A stretch of 64,000 nt of DNA from positions 248,001-312,000 of the forward strand of contig JAHLKF010000013.1 in the NCBI GenBank assembly GCA_025558075.1. Direction: 5' to 3'. Positions 31,852 through 43,204 of this stretch are shown piece after piece; the first letter of the stretch is position 1; each line of letters starts with the position of its first letter. Under the pieces are notes generated by a model that was not told where the DNA came from, did no database searches, and worked only from the letters and a program-made list of their open reading frames with translations. Both the position numbers and the translations under genes were made by a program. The stretch comes from Gaertneriomyces semiglobifer (Eukaryota > Chytridiomycota > Chytridiomycetes > Spizellomycetales > Spizellomycetaceae).

Positions 31852-32991
31852 GACAGCAGAGCATACATAACGTTAACTGGAAGAGTATGAAGAAATGCTG
31901 GAAGTGAGAAAGCTGCTCGTAAAGAGCCTCATCAGTTTGCCTTGTTGGACTCCGTATTTGCCTGGCTTCTCAATACGGACCGCCACCGAGGGAGAACTAC
32001 AGTTTGAAGCGACTATTCACATGGACAACGGGCATAATAAATATGTACCAGGTATAGGGTTATTTACGACTATCAGTGCCCGAGAGCGGCGTTTGCGAGG
32101 GAGCTCGAGTGCTGATCCCCCAGACTGAAAATCGAGGGCGATTCTACACCACAAGAGACCTAGCAGTTCGAGGGCACCGATAGTCGTAGATAGCCCGTAT
32201 CAAGCGTGCGATAACTCATTGATGCCAGGTTTGGAGGATTTCGAGGGGATGAACAGACGTGTAATAATTTCGCACATGAAAGGTAGCGCTACAACCGAAC
32301 AACAAACCAGCGAAGGAGGTGCAGAAGGTGCCGAAGGTGGACAGTCCAAACCCGTCGAGGCCGGCAGCCAAACCGCGGAATCCGCTGAAACTGTTGTTAA
32401 CCACCCAAGCTGCTGGATGACATAATCACTGGTAATTTACGCCCGAATAGGCCAAATGAACGGCACAGTTATTTAACGCCAAGGCTGCGAGTCTCAGATG
32501 AGGCCGATGATACGATCTTGCACCTCGGCAGCATTCCTTGTTCATCCTGACACTTGGTCGCTTCCAGAATCAGGTGGTCTTGTCGCTCATTCGAACTAAC
32601 GTGTATAACGGCTGGCTCTACCTGCGGCTGTTTAGTCATTCCGGGTAAATCTTATTCTCGCATCCAAGCTCGCCTGTTTACCTGTTGTCGCCTAATCCGC
32701 ATATTTCATTCCAGCTAACTGCTGCTTTGCACTGTCTCCCTTAAGCTCGCACTGCGCTGCAAATCAACGTTGACAAACGTTTGGTCATTTTCGGCGTCGC
32801 CGTCACCCGGAACTTTCACGTCTCGATCTTATGGCACAGTAATAAACATCGTGGCACAGTCATTTTAGGGCGGTCCATCAGTTCACAGCCCGTCACGAAA
32901 GGTTCCTCGACAGCGAAGATTGCACCAGGATATTGGCCACCAACTGTCGACGACGAAAGCTCAACCATTACCACCACTGACAGCAGCGACG
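31852..32991. other. Intergenic region with weak small frames
   Basis: About 1.1 kb. Plus-strand frames at 31895-32128 and 32222-32425 look mildly protein-like. They could be exons of one small gene, but the gap between them is longer than the usual intron here. The stretch 32426-32991 has no recognisable content and should include the promoter of the oxysterol-binding protein gene. Confidence 0.35.
32222..32425 (+). CDS. Hypothetical small protein ending in CWMT
   Basis: An ATG-initiated frame of 67 aa with a Gly/Glu/Ala-rich middle and a terminal Cys-Trp-Met-Thr. That end could be read as a CaaX-like prenylation box, although Trp at the first aliphatic position is not ideal. No homology is recognised. 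It may be the last exon of a gene starting near 31895. Confidence 0.3.
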   Translation: MPGLEDFEGMNRRVIISHMKGSATTEQQTSEGGAEGAEGGQSKPVEAGSQTAESAETVVNHPSCWMT

Positions 32992-35900
32992 ATGCCGTCG
33001 TCTGTTGAGGATGCGTTTCGACACCTACACTTGGTCGAGGCCATGCGCACCAACGATGCGCAAGCCATTACGACGCACCTGATCAATTTCCCACTTCAAG
33101 CGTCGTCCATACCACCCCTTACAGGAGCGGGGCCATCACCTTCGCAACAACTGCTGCCATCGTATGGTTCACCTCTCCATCTCCTCATCTCCCTCTGTAA
33201 TGCCTCTGTGATCCAAGCCGTCCTCGCTCACCCAGAGGTTCAACCACGGCTTCCCGTGTGGATTAACGCGAGGAACAGCGATGGTGAAACTCCACTTCAT
33301 GTTGCTGCTCGTCTCGGTCGCACCGATATCGTGGAGGCCCTTTTTGCTGTCCCTGGCGTCGATGATACTCTACCAGACAATGACGGCCGAACCATCGACA
33401 GAGTTGCCAAGGGCGAACGCCTTGCTTTTCTCATTCTCACACACCGGATGCATTTTGCTGAAAAAATTACTCGCCAAATCCGAACGCACCTCTCCACCCC
33501 CGCATATCAGCGTATAATAGATCTCTTCAATGCCGATCCTCGTGCAAATGCTTACCTCGCCCGAGGGTGGTTCGATATAAATGCGCCGATTGACACTGAG
33601 GCAGAGATGTCGATTCTTCACTTTGCGGCAAAGGCCGACGACATCGTGCTCGTCAACTGGTGCCTTGCGAAAGGCGCTGATCCCGGAGTGAAGGACCGCA
33701 AAGGGAAAAAGCCGGTGGACTTGACTCCCAAGAAAGACAGCAAAACCAAGGAGCGACTGAGGACAGCTATTGCACAGGCTCCTATAATGTCCGGGAGCCT
33801 ACCTGAGGCGACTTCATCAGCTACCCCGGGTACCTTGCTTGTTCAGCAAGACGCTCCTACTCTTCGTGGTCAACTCTTCAAGTGGACAAACTATGCAATC
33901 GGTTATAAGTCGCGCTACTTTGTCCTTGAACATGGCAATCTTTCTTACTACAAAACGAGTACCGATTACCCCCTCGCTTGTCGAGGCTCCATTTCCACCA
34001 TGATTGTTGATGTCGCCATGCCCGATTCCAGCGATAAGAGTCGATTTGATGTCGTCGGCAAGGGTAGCGTGCGGTATGCACTAAAGGCAAGAAGCCCAGC
34101 TGACGCAAAGAAATGGGTTTGGGCTTTGATGGAAAGCAAAAAGTTTATGGTAGATCGCGCGAAACGGTCCTCGGTGGCACCCACGTCCACGGGTTCAAGT
34201 GTTCTCCTCATCGAGGAACCCACTGATACTGTTAAGGACGGCGAAGAAGATGCTGATATCGATGTCGAGGAGGAGTGGGACGCTGAGGAACTTTCAAAGA
34301 AAGCTCCGCTGGATGATATCTACGCTGAGTCGCTGACGGTTCCGACGTTAGCTGAAGCCGACGCTCGATCGGCACATTCTACGAATTCCGCTGCAAGCAT
34401 GGTCTCTCAAGCATCATTTCCTTCTCCTAGCACGCATGTCGTGAATGCACGTAATCCTTCGGACGTGCCTTCTTTAGTTCAAGATTTCCAAACTCTTCGT
34501 TTCACCTTGACAGTGCAAATGGATGTTCAACAACGGCTGGTAAACTCTTTGGTAACCGCATTGCAACATCAAAAAGAGGAACAACTTTCCGATGATGTTG
34601 ACTTTGCTAACATTTCATCCGCCCTCGCCTCTTCCTCTCAGCACATACAGCAAACAATTGGGCGCATTATTGAACGAGCTGAAAAAAGGGACAGATATTG
34701 GATGAAGCGTTGGAGAAGGGAGAAAGAGGGTCGCAAAACGCTGGAAGACATCATTCAGAGAATTCTTAGCTCTGAAGCTACCACCCTTTCTAAAAGTGGC
34801 GGCCCCGGCTCGGACGAAGCAACGGCTGGTGGCGAGAGTGCTGGTGCTACTCTGACCGTGCCGGTGACAATGTCTGAAACTGCATCTTTCTCCAGCGTAA
34901 CCGACGATGATTTTGACAGTGATTCTGAGGACGAGGCGGACGTCTTCTACGACGCTTTGGAACAAAACAGTAATGGAGGCACTCTCAGGCGTGATCATAC
35001 TAGGCGGGAGCCGAGCTCAAGAAAGGGAACTACCTTTGTGGAAAACGTCTTTGGTTTCGAACCCCTAGACGATGTGGCTCCAGAGCAACAGTTGATCGAG
35101 AAGGAAACGGCACAATTAGCCCGAGAGCTTTCAGTTGTATCGAACCGACATTCGTCTTTCGCTCATCACCCGACGTCCTCTCAGCAAGTTCTAATGCACG
35201 CGCCAGGTTACCCGGCCGTCACAGAGTTGCGCACTGCCCTTCCATTGGACCCAACCTCACCGAAACCGGTGCTCAGCATCTGGGGCTTCTTGAAATCTGC
35301 CATTGGAAAGGATTTGAGTAAGGTTACCCTTCCAGTTTTCTTCAACGAGCCGCTGAGCATGCTGCAGAGAATGTGCGAAGATGTAGAGTACGTCGATCTA
35401 CTGAGTGTAGCCAGTGTCGTTGGAAAGTACGGATCGCCAGTGGCCTCGCCAGAGAGCACATCCGATCCGGTTGCTAGAGATGCTCTTAGGAACCTTGCGG
35501 TGCCCTTTGATGTGCTCTCAGGGCTTACCGGTGAAGACTCCTCACTCATCCGGTTGATGTACGTGGGTGCATATGCGATGTCGAATTATTCTAGCACAGT
35601 GAACCGAGTACAAAAGCCATTCAATCCTCTCTTGGGGGAGACATACGAGTTGGTACGGCCGGACAAACAATACCGTTATCTGTCTGAGCAGGTATGTCAT
35701 CATCCGCCAATCAGCGCTTGCTATTGCGATTCTCCGGATTACGCGTTTTGGACCGAGGTGAATGTGAAGAGTAAGTTCTGGGGTAAGAGTTTGGAAATCT
35801 GTCCTACTGGGCTATGCCATGTTGTGCTGCCATTGTGGGGTGACAGTACGGCAAACAACTCAGATGATGCCACGGGGAGTAGTGATCAGCAACAACGCCC

Positions 35901-36744
35901 GTCACAGCATTCAGTGGGAGATGAGCGCTATGAGCACTATACTTGGAAAAAGGTCACGACTACCGTCAATAACCTTATCATGGGTACTTTATATATTGAG
36001 CATTCGGGTGATATGGTGATTCGCAATCACCGGACAAATGAAGAGTGTACCCTGACGTTCAAGCCCAACTCTTCAGGTTGGATGGGAAGCGGCGGAAAGA
36101 AAGGGAAAAACCTCATTGTCGGAACAGTGAAAGATCGCAATGGGGTGATCCGCTGGAACATCGAAGGACGGTGGGACGAGGGTTTAACCGCTACGCTCGT
36201 GGGAACCGCTACAGGCCAAGCGCCGAGCACGCTTCCTTTATGGCGTAGGGCACCCTTACCCCCGAACCCGGAGAAGAACTTCCACTTCACATACTTTGCA
36301 AACTCGCTGAACCAGGGTACGCCGACCTTAAACCGTCTGCTCCCACGAACCGATTCCCGTCTACGTCCTGATCAAAAAGCCATGGAGCGCGGAGAATGGC
36401 AACGCGCTGATGAGTATAAAGAAAAGGTCGAGAAAGCCCAGCGCGAGAGACGACGCCTCATCGTTGAGGAATATGAACGGACCCGGAAGCCTTCTGGACC
36501 GGTGCATTCCTTTGACACCCAAGGTGTCATCCCTATCGGAGAGGACTGGTGGACACCGCGATGGTTCGTCCGGGAAATTGAGACGGATACCGGCGAGCCA
36601 CACTGGAGATTCACCGGTGAGTATTGGAAATGTAGGGAGAAGGTATTGAAGGCATCAGTAGGGTCGGATGGATTGGTGCTTAAAGACGGAGATTCCGCCG
36701 AGGCAAAGTGGCCAGAGTGGGTCTTAGATATTTTCCAGGTTTGA
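32992..36744 (+). CDS. OSH2: Oxysterol-binding protein, ankyrin-PH-FFAT-ORD type (Osh1/Osh2-like)
   Basis: Lipid-transfer protein at ER contact sites. Single exon, 1250 aa. Ankyrin repeats lie near residues 50-190 (GETPLHVAARLGRTDIVEAL). A PH domain lies near 280-380 (RGQLFKWTNYAIGYKSRYFV). An FFAT-like acidic motif is DEADVFYDALE. The C-terminal ORD has the KPFNPLLGETYE motif and the signature EQVCHHPPISAC. The domain order equals that of yeast Osh1/Osh2. Open frame extends 72 nt upstream without an ATG, so 32992 is the start. Confidence 0.96.
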   Translation: MPSSVEDAFRHLHLVEAMRTNDAQAITTHLINFPLQASSIPPLTGAGPSPSQQLLPSYGSPLHLLISLCNASVIQAVLAHPEVQPRLPVWINARNSDGETPLHVAARLGRTDIVEALFAVPGVDDTLPDNDGRTIDRVAKGERLAFLILTHRMHFAEKITRQIRTHLSTPAYQRIIDLFNADPRANAYLARGWFDINAPIDTEAEMSILHFAAKADDIVLVNWCLAKGADPGVKDRKGKKPVDLTPKKDSKTKERLRTAIAQAPIMSGSLPEATSSATPGTLLVQQDAPTLRGQLFKWTNYAIGYKSRYFVLEHGNLSYYKTSTDYPLACRGSISTMIVDVAMPDSSDKSRFDVVGKGSVRYALKARSPADAKKWVWALMESKKFMVDRAKRSSVAPTSTGSSVLLIEEPTDTVKDGEEDADIDVEEEWDAEELSKKAPLDDIYAESLTVPTLAEADARSAHSTNSAASMVSQASFPSPSTHVVNARNPSDVPSLVQDFQTLRFTLTVQMDVQQRLVNSLVTALQHQKEEQLSDDVDFANISSALASSSQHIQQTIGRIIERAEKRDRYWMKRWRREKEGRKTLEDIIQRILSSEATTLSKSGGPGSDEATAGGESAGATLTVPVTMSETASFSSVTDDDFDSDSEDEADVFYDALEQNSNGGTLRRDHTRREPSSRKGTTFVENVFGFEPLDDVAPEQQLIEKETAQLARELSVVSNRHSSFAHHPTSSQQVLMHAPGYPAVTELRTALPLDPTSPKPVLSIWGFLKSAIGKDLSKVTLPVFFNEPLSMLQRMCEDVEYVDLLSVASVVGKYGSPVASPESTSDPVARDALRNLAVPFDVLSGLTGEDSSLIRLMYVGAYAMSNYSSTVNRVQKPFNPLLGETYELVRPDKQYRYLSEQVCHHPPISACYCDSPDYAFWTEVNVKSKFWGKSLEICPTGLCHVVLPLWGDSTANNSDDATGSSDQQQRPSQHSVGDERYEHYTWKKVTTTVNNLIMGTLYIEHSGDMVIRNHRTNEECTLTFKPNSSGWMGSGGKKGKNLIVGTVKDRNGVIRWNIEGRWDEGLTATLVGTATGQAPSTLPLWRRAPLPPNPEKNFHFTYFANSLNQGTPTLNRLLPRTDSRLRPDQKAMERGEWQRADEYKEKVEKAQRERRRLIVEEYERTRKPSGPVHSFDTQGVIPIGEDWWTPRWFVREIETDTGEPHWRFTGEYWKCREKVLKASVGSDGLVLKDGDSAEAKWPEWVLDIFQV

Positions 36745-36920
36745 GACCCCAGTTTGTGTGAGGTAGCTTGTAGGCCAGGCTGTTAGGTAGGAAGTCTGTA
36801 ACCGAGCCGAAGGTTGTTTTGGTTCCTTTTTTTGGTCGTCACCTTCAATTCCATGTTTAATTTTCATGTCGTCAACCATCTCTGTGATCGTGCAAGAACA
36901 ACCGCATGTGCATGGGGAGC

Positions 36921-37952
36921 TCATCCCATTTCCTTCAGATACGCCAATATACGGGCCCGTTCTTTCGTATCCCGCTCGGCTTCTTTGCGCGCCGCTTTGG
37001 CGCGCTTCAGTTGCTGTACCTCCTCCTCAGAGCGGGATCTTTTGGTTCTGATTCCCAAACCCAACCGATCCTGCTTCATGGAAGCTCGTATAGGTGCCAG
37101 TCTGCCCTGTTCTTCAGCGCCCAAGCCAGTGTCAGGTGTCCATCCGGCGCCGCGCAGGAGCTTGAACCCAATGTTATCTTCGTTCAAGGCGTAGACCCCA
37201 CGACGTCTGTTGGAGACCTGATTACCCTCGGCGGGTTGCCCCTGATATTCCCGATCCGCTTTGGCAAGCTGGTGCGTAATCGACTCGTTATGTAACTCTA
37301 CCGGCATGTTATGCACAGTCCGTTCGCAAATCGGGCAGAAGAAGGGTGAATGGTCGGGGTCACGAGGTACGGCGGTTCGATCGTCTGTGAACATATCATC
37401 CGCTGACGTTTCAGAGTCCGGTTCGATTATTATCACATCGTCGTCAGCAGCTGGCTGTGTTACTATACAAACCTCATCATCCTCAGCGACACTTTGATCG
37501 CTGAGCGCGGTAGAGGGAGGTAAGTTGGCCGAGTTTACACTATGTTCGGCCAATGCTCGATACAGCGAATCTGTAGTGGTACCTTGTGTAATAAGAGATC
37601 CTTGCGCCTCCGGTGCGGGTGGATAGATGGCCGTCGAGCGCAGGAATCTGACGGGTTTGCGACCAGTAATACGTTCGTATGACGTCCATTGTTTCTCTTC
37701 TCCAACAGATGTCGGCTCATCGACCTCCGGTAGACCACCCGCAATATCATCAGGTTTTTTCATATGAAAAGAACTGAGTGCAGACGACAGATAGATTGGG
37801 TCGTTGTCCGTTACAAGAATCGTTTCGCCAGGACAGAAGGTACTTCTTGAAGACGCTTCACCCATCGGTTCCGTCAAGTCGATCAAAGCCAAACCAGATT
37901 GCGCACCAGCGCTGTCGTCGTCCGCAGTGAGATCTATCACTGCTGTTTGCAT
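36921..37952 (-). CDS. G-patch protein with tandem SUMO-interaction-like motifs (GPANK1-like)
   Basis: 343 aa, single exon from the ATG at 37952. The N-terminus carries two hydrophobic-acidic motifs, VIDLT followed by ADDD (residues 5-13) and LIDLTE (23-28); a third, DDVIIIEPDSE, comes later. These match the SUMO-interacting pattern seen in STUbL-type proteins. A C2H2-like finger (FFCPICERTV, then HNESITHQ) is followed by a G-patch: IGFKLLRGAGWTPDTGLG to RLGLGIR, ending in a Lys/Arg-rich coiled coil. The finger plus G-patch order is as in GPANK1. G-patch proteins activate DEAH helicases; a partner is not identifiable. It shares a 130-bp divergent promoter with ZNHIT3. Confidence 0.85.
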   Translation of the reverse strand: MQTAVIDLTADDDSAGAQSGLALIDLTEPMGEASSRSTFCPGETILVTDNDPIYLSSALSSFHMKKPDDIAGGLPEVDEPTSVGEEKQWTSYERITGRKPVRFLRSTAIYPPAPEAQGSLITQGTTTDSLYRALAEHSVNSANLPPSTALSDQSVAEDDEVCIVTQPAADDDVIIIEPDSETSADDMFTDDRTAVPRDPDHSPFFCPICERTVHNMPVELHNESITHQLAKADREYQGQPAEGNQVSNRRRGVYALNEDNIGFKLLRGAGWTPDTGLGAEEQGRLAPIRASMKQDRLGLGIRTKRSRSEEEVQQLKRAKAARKEAERDTKERARILAYLKEMG

Positions 37953-38082
37953 TTTGATAAAGGTTCCCGTCCTTGTCGACGTTCGCTGACATTTAGCAAA
38001 TAGAAGTGTTTCCCACTGGGCATCGCGTTGTTTGACATTTCTTCCATTAACAAAAGTTGGTCGACATCGACATCTTCCCACG

Positions 38083-38487
38083 ATGCCTACCTCGATATGT
38101 TCAATATGTAACGAACACCCGTCAAAGTACAAGTGCCCAAACTGTTTGGTGCCGTATTGCTCCCTGTCATGCTTCAAAACGCACAAGGAAACACCTTGTG
38201 AGAAGAGTACGGCCGCCCCACCGACACCAAAGGAAGAATCCAGGCCGGACCTTCCCATCGAGGAGGACTCTTTACTGTCGGAGGAGGTGCTGTTAAAGCT
38301 AAAACAGTGCAAGGATGTTCAAAACTTAGTATCGTTACCGGAGCTACAAAAGATCTTGGCAGAGGTGGACGGTGCAGCTCAACCAGAAAAGGCTTTAGAT
38401 AACTTAAGGAATGACCCGTTGATGAGTGAATTCATAGAGAAGGCATTGGAGGCCATCGGTTTGAACGGCAAGCAAACGGAAGATTGA
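38083..38487 (+). CDS. HIT1: Zinc finger HIT-type protein (ZNHIT3/Hit1)
   Basis: 134 aa, single exon. An N-terminal HIT finger (CSIC, CPNC, YCSLSCFKTHK, then C) binds two zincs. The helical C-terminus includes LRNDPLMSEFIEKALEAIG, typical of ZNHIT3. In yeast and human it stabilises Rsa1/NUFIP1 during box C/D snoRNP assembly. The ATG at 38083 immediately precedes the finger. Confidence 0.9.
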   Translation: MPTSICSICNEHPSKYKCPNCLVPYCSLSCFKTHKETPCEKSTAAPPTPKEESRPDLPIEEDSLLSEEVLLKLKQCKDVQNLVSLPELQKILAEVDGAAQPEKALDNLRNDPLMSEFIEKALEAIGLNGKQTED

Positions 38488-38727
38488 GAGCCTTTCCTTT
38501 CAGAAGTGGTTGAATCTCCCAAGTTCGTTGTACATTTCAACTCATGAACCGTGAGCAGCGGTATTGTGACAGGTTGCAACTGGTGGTGACCAGGTACCTA
38601 GTAAACTTACACAAAGATTGCTGCAGCGACAATGGACTGTCATGCACCAGGTCGAATATATGTTGAAGCGAACACGACTTAAATAGAGTAAACTAGGCTA
38701 GAGAAAAGCTGATGAACACTACGTTGT

Positions 38728-39551
38728 CTATGCCACGGCAGAAGGGGTGTCGCCGAGTTGCTCAGTAATTTTGGGGGTAGATGCCCGCGGACGTAACCAC
38801 TCCTTCGGAAACTCGAGACCTACTCTGCGCGGCTTGACGTGACGCATATCTACCGGCAAATCTTCAAAGGTTTCCTTTCCTTCTCTTGCTTCCCGCACCA
38901 TATCTGCTACCATCCTACCCAACGTCTCAACGTTTTCAGCCCGATCGCTCACATCATCAGTTGCTCGTGCTTCATCTGTCTCACTTCTCACCGTGACCAC
39001 GTCTGTGTACGGGTCGTAGAGTTTGCCTGCTAATAGCAAGAACTTGTGACGTTGAACATCCGTTAGCCCTAAATCGGAAACTCGGAGGTGAAAGGTTACT
39101 TTGGTGTTGCGGGGTTGAGGTTGAGTGAAATCGTATGTATGGCGGTCAGTAAACTGGACACATAACGGGGTCGACTTTGTATTCGGCGCTTTGAAAGGCA
39201 CATGCATCGCTGCGCAAGTCAAGAAAGCAGAGTGATCGATCAGCCAAGTGCCGGGACGATTCTAACTAGCAAACCAAGCGAGCTTTTATTACCTTTCAAC
39301 GTGTTGGCATCTTGCTTCATCGCTACCAATAAATCTTTCACCCACTTTGCAGTCTCCATGAAGTCAAGTTCGTAGCGGTGCAACCCATCCTTGTTCAGGT
39401 CACCGGTTATCGCCGTGAAGTCCAGCTCATCACGTCGCTCGCCAGCGTTCGGTCTTCGCCTTGCCAAGGAATGCGTGGTTGTGGAGAAAGACCGCAGGGG
39501 GCCTGTCTGACAGAAGCCTGGCAGTCGTCGTGCTATCCTGAGCAGAGACAT
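38728..39551 (-). CDS. RSM24: Mitochondrial small-subunit ribosomal protein mS35 (Rsm24)
   Basis: Minus-strand exons are 39551-39293 and 39209-38728, with an 83-nt intron in phase 1 (246 aa). The N-terminus MSLLRIARRLPGF is a typical presequence. The core HVPFKAPNT, VTFHLRVSDLGLTDVQRHKF and KLYDPYTDVVTV pattern fits mS35/Rsm24. The intron is longer than most in the window. Confidence 0.8.
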
Positions 39552-39802
39552 GGTGCTGTGTTTTGCGTCTTGCCGGTTTGGTTGCTCGCTTTGGTCGGGA
39601 TGCATGTTAGAAAGTTGTCAGGGCGACAACCGCAAATCATGACTGTGCCACGCCTCAAACAGTCGCGCGAAAGCCAGGACGTGAAAGAAATCTTAAAAAC
39701 GAAATGCATTTTGTACACTTCCAATAATTATATTTTACACCAAAAAATTAGCCAGGGACGATTTCACAGACGTCGTCCGTATCATGCATAGGCATGCTGG
39801 CA

Positions 39803-42800
39803 TTACACGCCCTCGAAACGCGTCACGTATGCCCGTGGAAACCATCCTCCTCGTCCGTCTTCGACTATTCCATACCACCATTCCCCGGTTTCCCCGCCCT
39901 GCAACACAGTGACCTTTTCGCCTGCGCGTAGCTCAACCTCTCCAGAAGCATCAGGGTGGAAATCATACAGGGCCGTCGCTTCCGTAAATTCCAATTCAGG
40001 CGATGCCGGCGTCCCTAGATTTTGGTCTTCTTCGACAGATGGCTGCCGATGCGGTAACGGTGGAGTCCCTCCATTCCCCAAGGTGTTGGAGCAACCACTC
40101 CAGTCGACCATGCTAAGGTCATTCCTGTAGCTGCTTGGCGTCCCCGCATGTCCATTAGAGACAGTCGCGTAGGGATGCGAACTTTGACCAGTTTGCCCAA
40201 AATATCCCGAACTACTACGGCTCATGCTTGGCCTCGACGTCGACCCAGAAGTACTGCGGATACTTCCTCCCAACGACCCATGGCGATCTGGGGCGGCCTG
40301 CCGCAATTCATAATCAGATCCTCCAAAACCGAAATTTCCTCCTCCAGGGCCTCCATTCCAATTCCATTCACGCCATTTACCAAGCGATGTCAACTCTCGC
40401 ATTACTATATCTGCATCGTGATGAGTGTCATTACAGACTTCGAGGACGCCCTTCCAGCTTGCAACGATTGCTTCGTGTACTTTGGCTTGGACGTCAGCGA
40501 TGAACACGCATACCACGTCTACATACTTCGCAGTAAGATCCAAGAAGACCGGTAGTTCCTCGATCAACTGGGCATGCAGTGACACGTAAGCATCAGCAGA
40601 CTCTTCGATTACTTTGTCTGGCTGCTCTCCCCGCGCTCTCAACGTCTCACACCGTTCATAATCTAATAACTTGCTCTCTCGCTTTCTCATTACGACCTGT
40701 GGGTCTTTGAACTTTTTCAATAGCGTCTCCAAAGCAGGATGTAGCGTCGTCTTTACAGCTTCCTCTGCTTCTCGATAAGCACTGACACCAACACGAACGC
40801 ATGCCTTTTGATATTCCTGCGCAGCAAAAAAGTTGTCCACTCTATCATGGCTGCGATCCATAGTGTAAACTTCTTCTAAAGAAAGGGCAATCGTCTCTTG
40901 CACATCCAGCACGGCCTTTGTCTTGGACAACCACAAGGCCAATTCAGCAGAGAGCTGCTGTACCGATTTGTATTGCTCCCAGAACTTTTCAGCAAGAGCA
41001 TCGTATAATGCATCACCCTCAATCACGCCGCCGGTCAATCCGGTGGCCTTCTTTAACTGCTGCGTGCCTCGCGTCCATTTTTTGGAAATCCCATGAAGAA
41101 GATTCGAGTTACTCTTCCCATCCACGTACTTTTCCACAGTTTCTTTGCGTTTCTTCACCTCATTGATTTTTTCTGCCATGTTATCAACCGCGCTTGCTGC
41201 GTGTACCAGCTGTTCGTAGTCCATGTGTGTCTCTGAAGTCTCTTTCAGCAGTTGATGTATCAGTAATGGATACTTTAGCACCCGCTGCACAGGCTTTATC
41301 ACCAAACTTCCAAGATCCCAGGCTCCAGTTCGCCCTTGCAGGTTTGCTTGGCAGTCCTGCAATGAAATGATCTCAGTGTCGGGTTCTGTGAATTTGAAAT
41401 ATAAACCGCTGTTTACAAACCTTCAAGAATGCCTTTACGTCTTCCGGACAGTTCGGGGACGCCAGCTCCGCCAGCTTTGCTGACGCCGCCTGGTTATGCT
41501 TACAATATTCGCAATAAGTTGATTCTAGCTTCTTCATCATTTGGTTGAATGCTTCGCCGATCCATTGGTCCGGAGCTCCCGCGGCAGCCTCAAGCAGCTC
41601 AAGCATTGCTCGTGATGTCGAAATGACAACGTCAAGATTGGAAAACAACGCCTTGAGATCCTGCTGTGAGAATAACCCAGATTGCGAGGCAGGGACCGCA
41701 TATACTTCCATCAGCACTTCCATATCTTTCATGAAAGCCTTTTCCGTATCCACCATTTCACGGATGATTTGTTGTCTTTTCTGTTTCCGCTGCTCAGGAG
41801 CAGCGGAAGACTCATCATTCAATGCCACATCTACGCTTGCTGCGCTTATAGATGGTTCGCTTGGAATTCCGTCCTCTAAGCCATCTTCATCGTCGTCAGA
41901 TCGGCGCGGTCTCGCAACAGGTGTAAAAGTGCTCCGCGGATCTGGTAGAATAATGACAGGCCCGTCGGGTTTGGAGGCCATCGGCGGCAGTGCCGGATAA
42001 GCCTTTCCGACAGAGTTTGCCCTCGACCGGGAAGCGGGGCTAGGTACAACCGGTGGCCGCGCACGTTTGAATGCAGGAGATGAAGGCGCAGTGCGTGGCG
42101 GCGCCGGCGCCGGCGTCACAACAACAATTGCATTATGCTTGGGTATCTGATGATCCGGTATGCGTGATGAAGTGGGTTGCGGGGAAAGCGGTAACACACT
42201 TCCACTCGCTGCTAATGAGGCTATGCGCTGCGATACTGGTACCGTTTCCGGCACTTCGATAGAACTGTTAGACATCGCACGCGATGGCCGCAGCTCTTCA
42301 CTCGACAACACTTTGGTTCTAGATAGCCCGAATGGCTGCCCAGGCGATGTACGTGTCTGTTGTAACGCAGGTGGGCGAGGAATTAACGTAGATTGAGGCC
42401 GGTCATGCTGCAACGATGAAAGGTTCCCAAATGAGACGGCCTTTGGCATGCCGCCGGCAACTTTCAAGTGCAATGAGCCGTGGCTAGGGTCGCCTTTCGT
42501 TAAGTCATGTCCACTGTCAAATATTTGGCTTAGCCTCGATACGGATAATCGCTTCTTGGTATCCCCATTCTGACCTAGCGCCCCATCTGATCCAGAATTA
42601 CTCGTTCCTCGTCGAAAGCGTCCTGTTTCATCGTCATTGAGCAAGTTACCAGCACTGCCAAAGCGGACATTGCGCGGTGGCAAGTGCGAAGAACCTGGAC
42701 CTTCACGAACGGGAGACGACGGACCAGATGACGCACCACGAAAGAGTGCTGACGTCGGGCGAGATCCCGGACTACTAGCCGAGGGTCGCAGCGGACTAAC

Positions 42801-42893
42801 CGGTACTGTGAGATTTTCCTGCGATGCTTGCGCTTCAAAGAACTTTGCAAGGTTACCGACCCCGCGCGGTTGATGTGCACCGTCATCTGTCAT
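39803..42893 (-). CDS. Rho-family GEF with DH, BAR and SH3 domains (Tuba/DNMBP-like)
   Basis: Minus-strand exons are 42893-41421 and 41356-39803 with a 64-nt intron (1008 aa). The first 350 residues are Ser/Pro-rich and disordered. The DH domain starts at RQQIIREMVDTEKAFMKDME and continues over the intron to IKPVQRVLKYPLLIHQLL. A BAR-like helical domain follows from VDNMAEKINEVKKRKETVEKY. The protein ends with an SH3 (ATALYDFHPDASGEVELRAG to WWYGIVEDGRGGWFP). This order (DH-BAR-SH3) is that of Tuba, a Cdc42 GEF linking membrane curvature and actin. No PH domain is visible, as expected for that class. Confidence 0.92.
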
Positions 42894-43204
42894 TGCAGGC
42901 TGTTCCCGTCAGCCGAACCATAAGAACCACCGGACCAATCCTCTCAAGATCTTCCAATCTGAACCTTTGAACCTACAGAAATACCTGTAATTCTCCCTTA
43001 AGCGTCTCACGGCATGTCAAAAGGCTTTTTGCAGACTTGGGACAAGGCCTGAGCGCGCTCACGTGGATATCGAGGTTCGGCGGATGGCCATTAGAAAGAC
43101 ATCCATTAGTCACGGAAGGCTACAAAGGAGTGCACGCAACTGGCAGGCTGGTTCAGCGACGTCGAGCGAAATCCACGCCGAGAGAGCGAAAGTAAACGTA
43201 CAGG

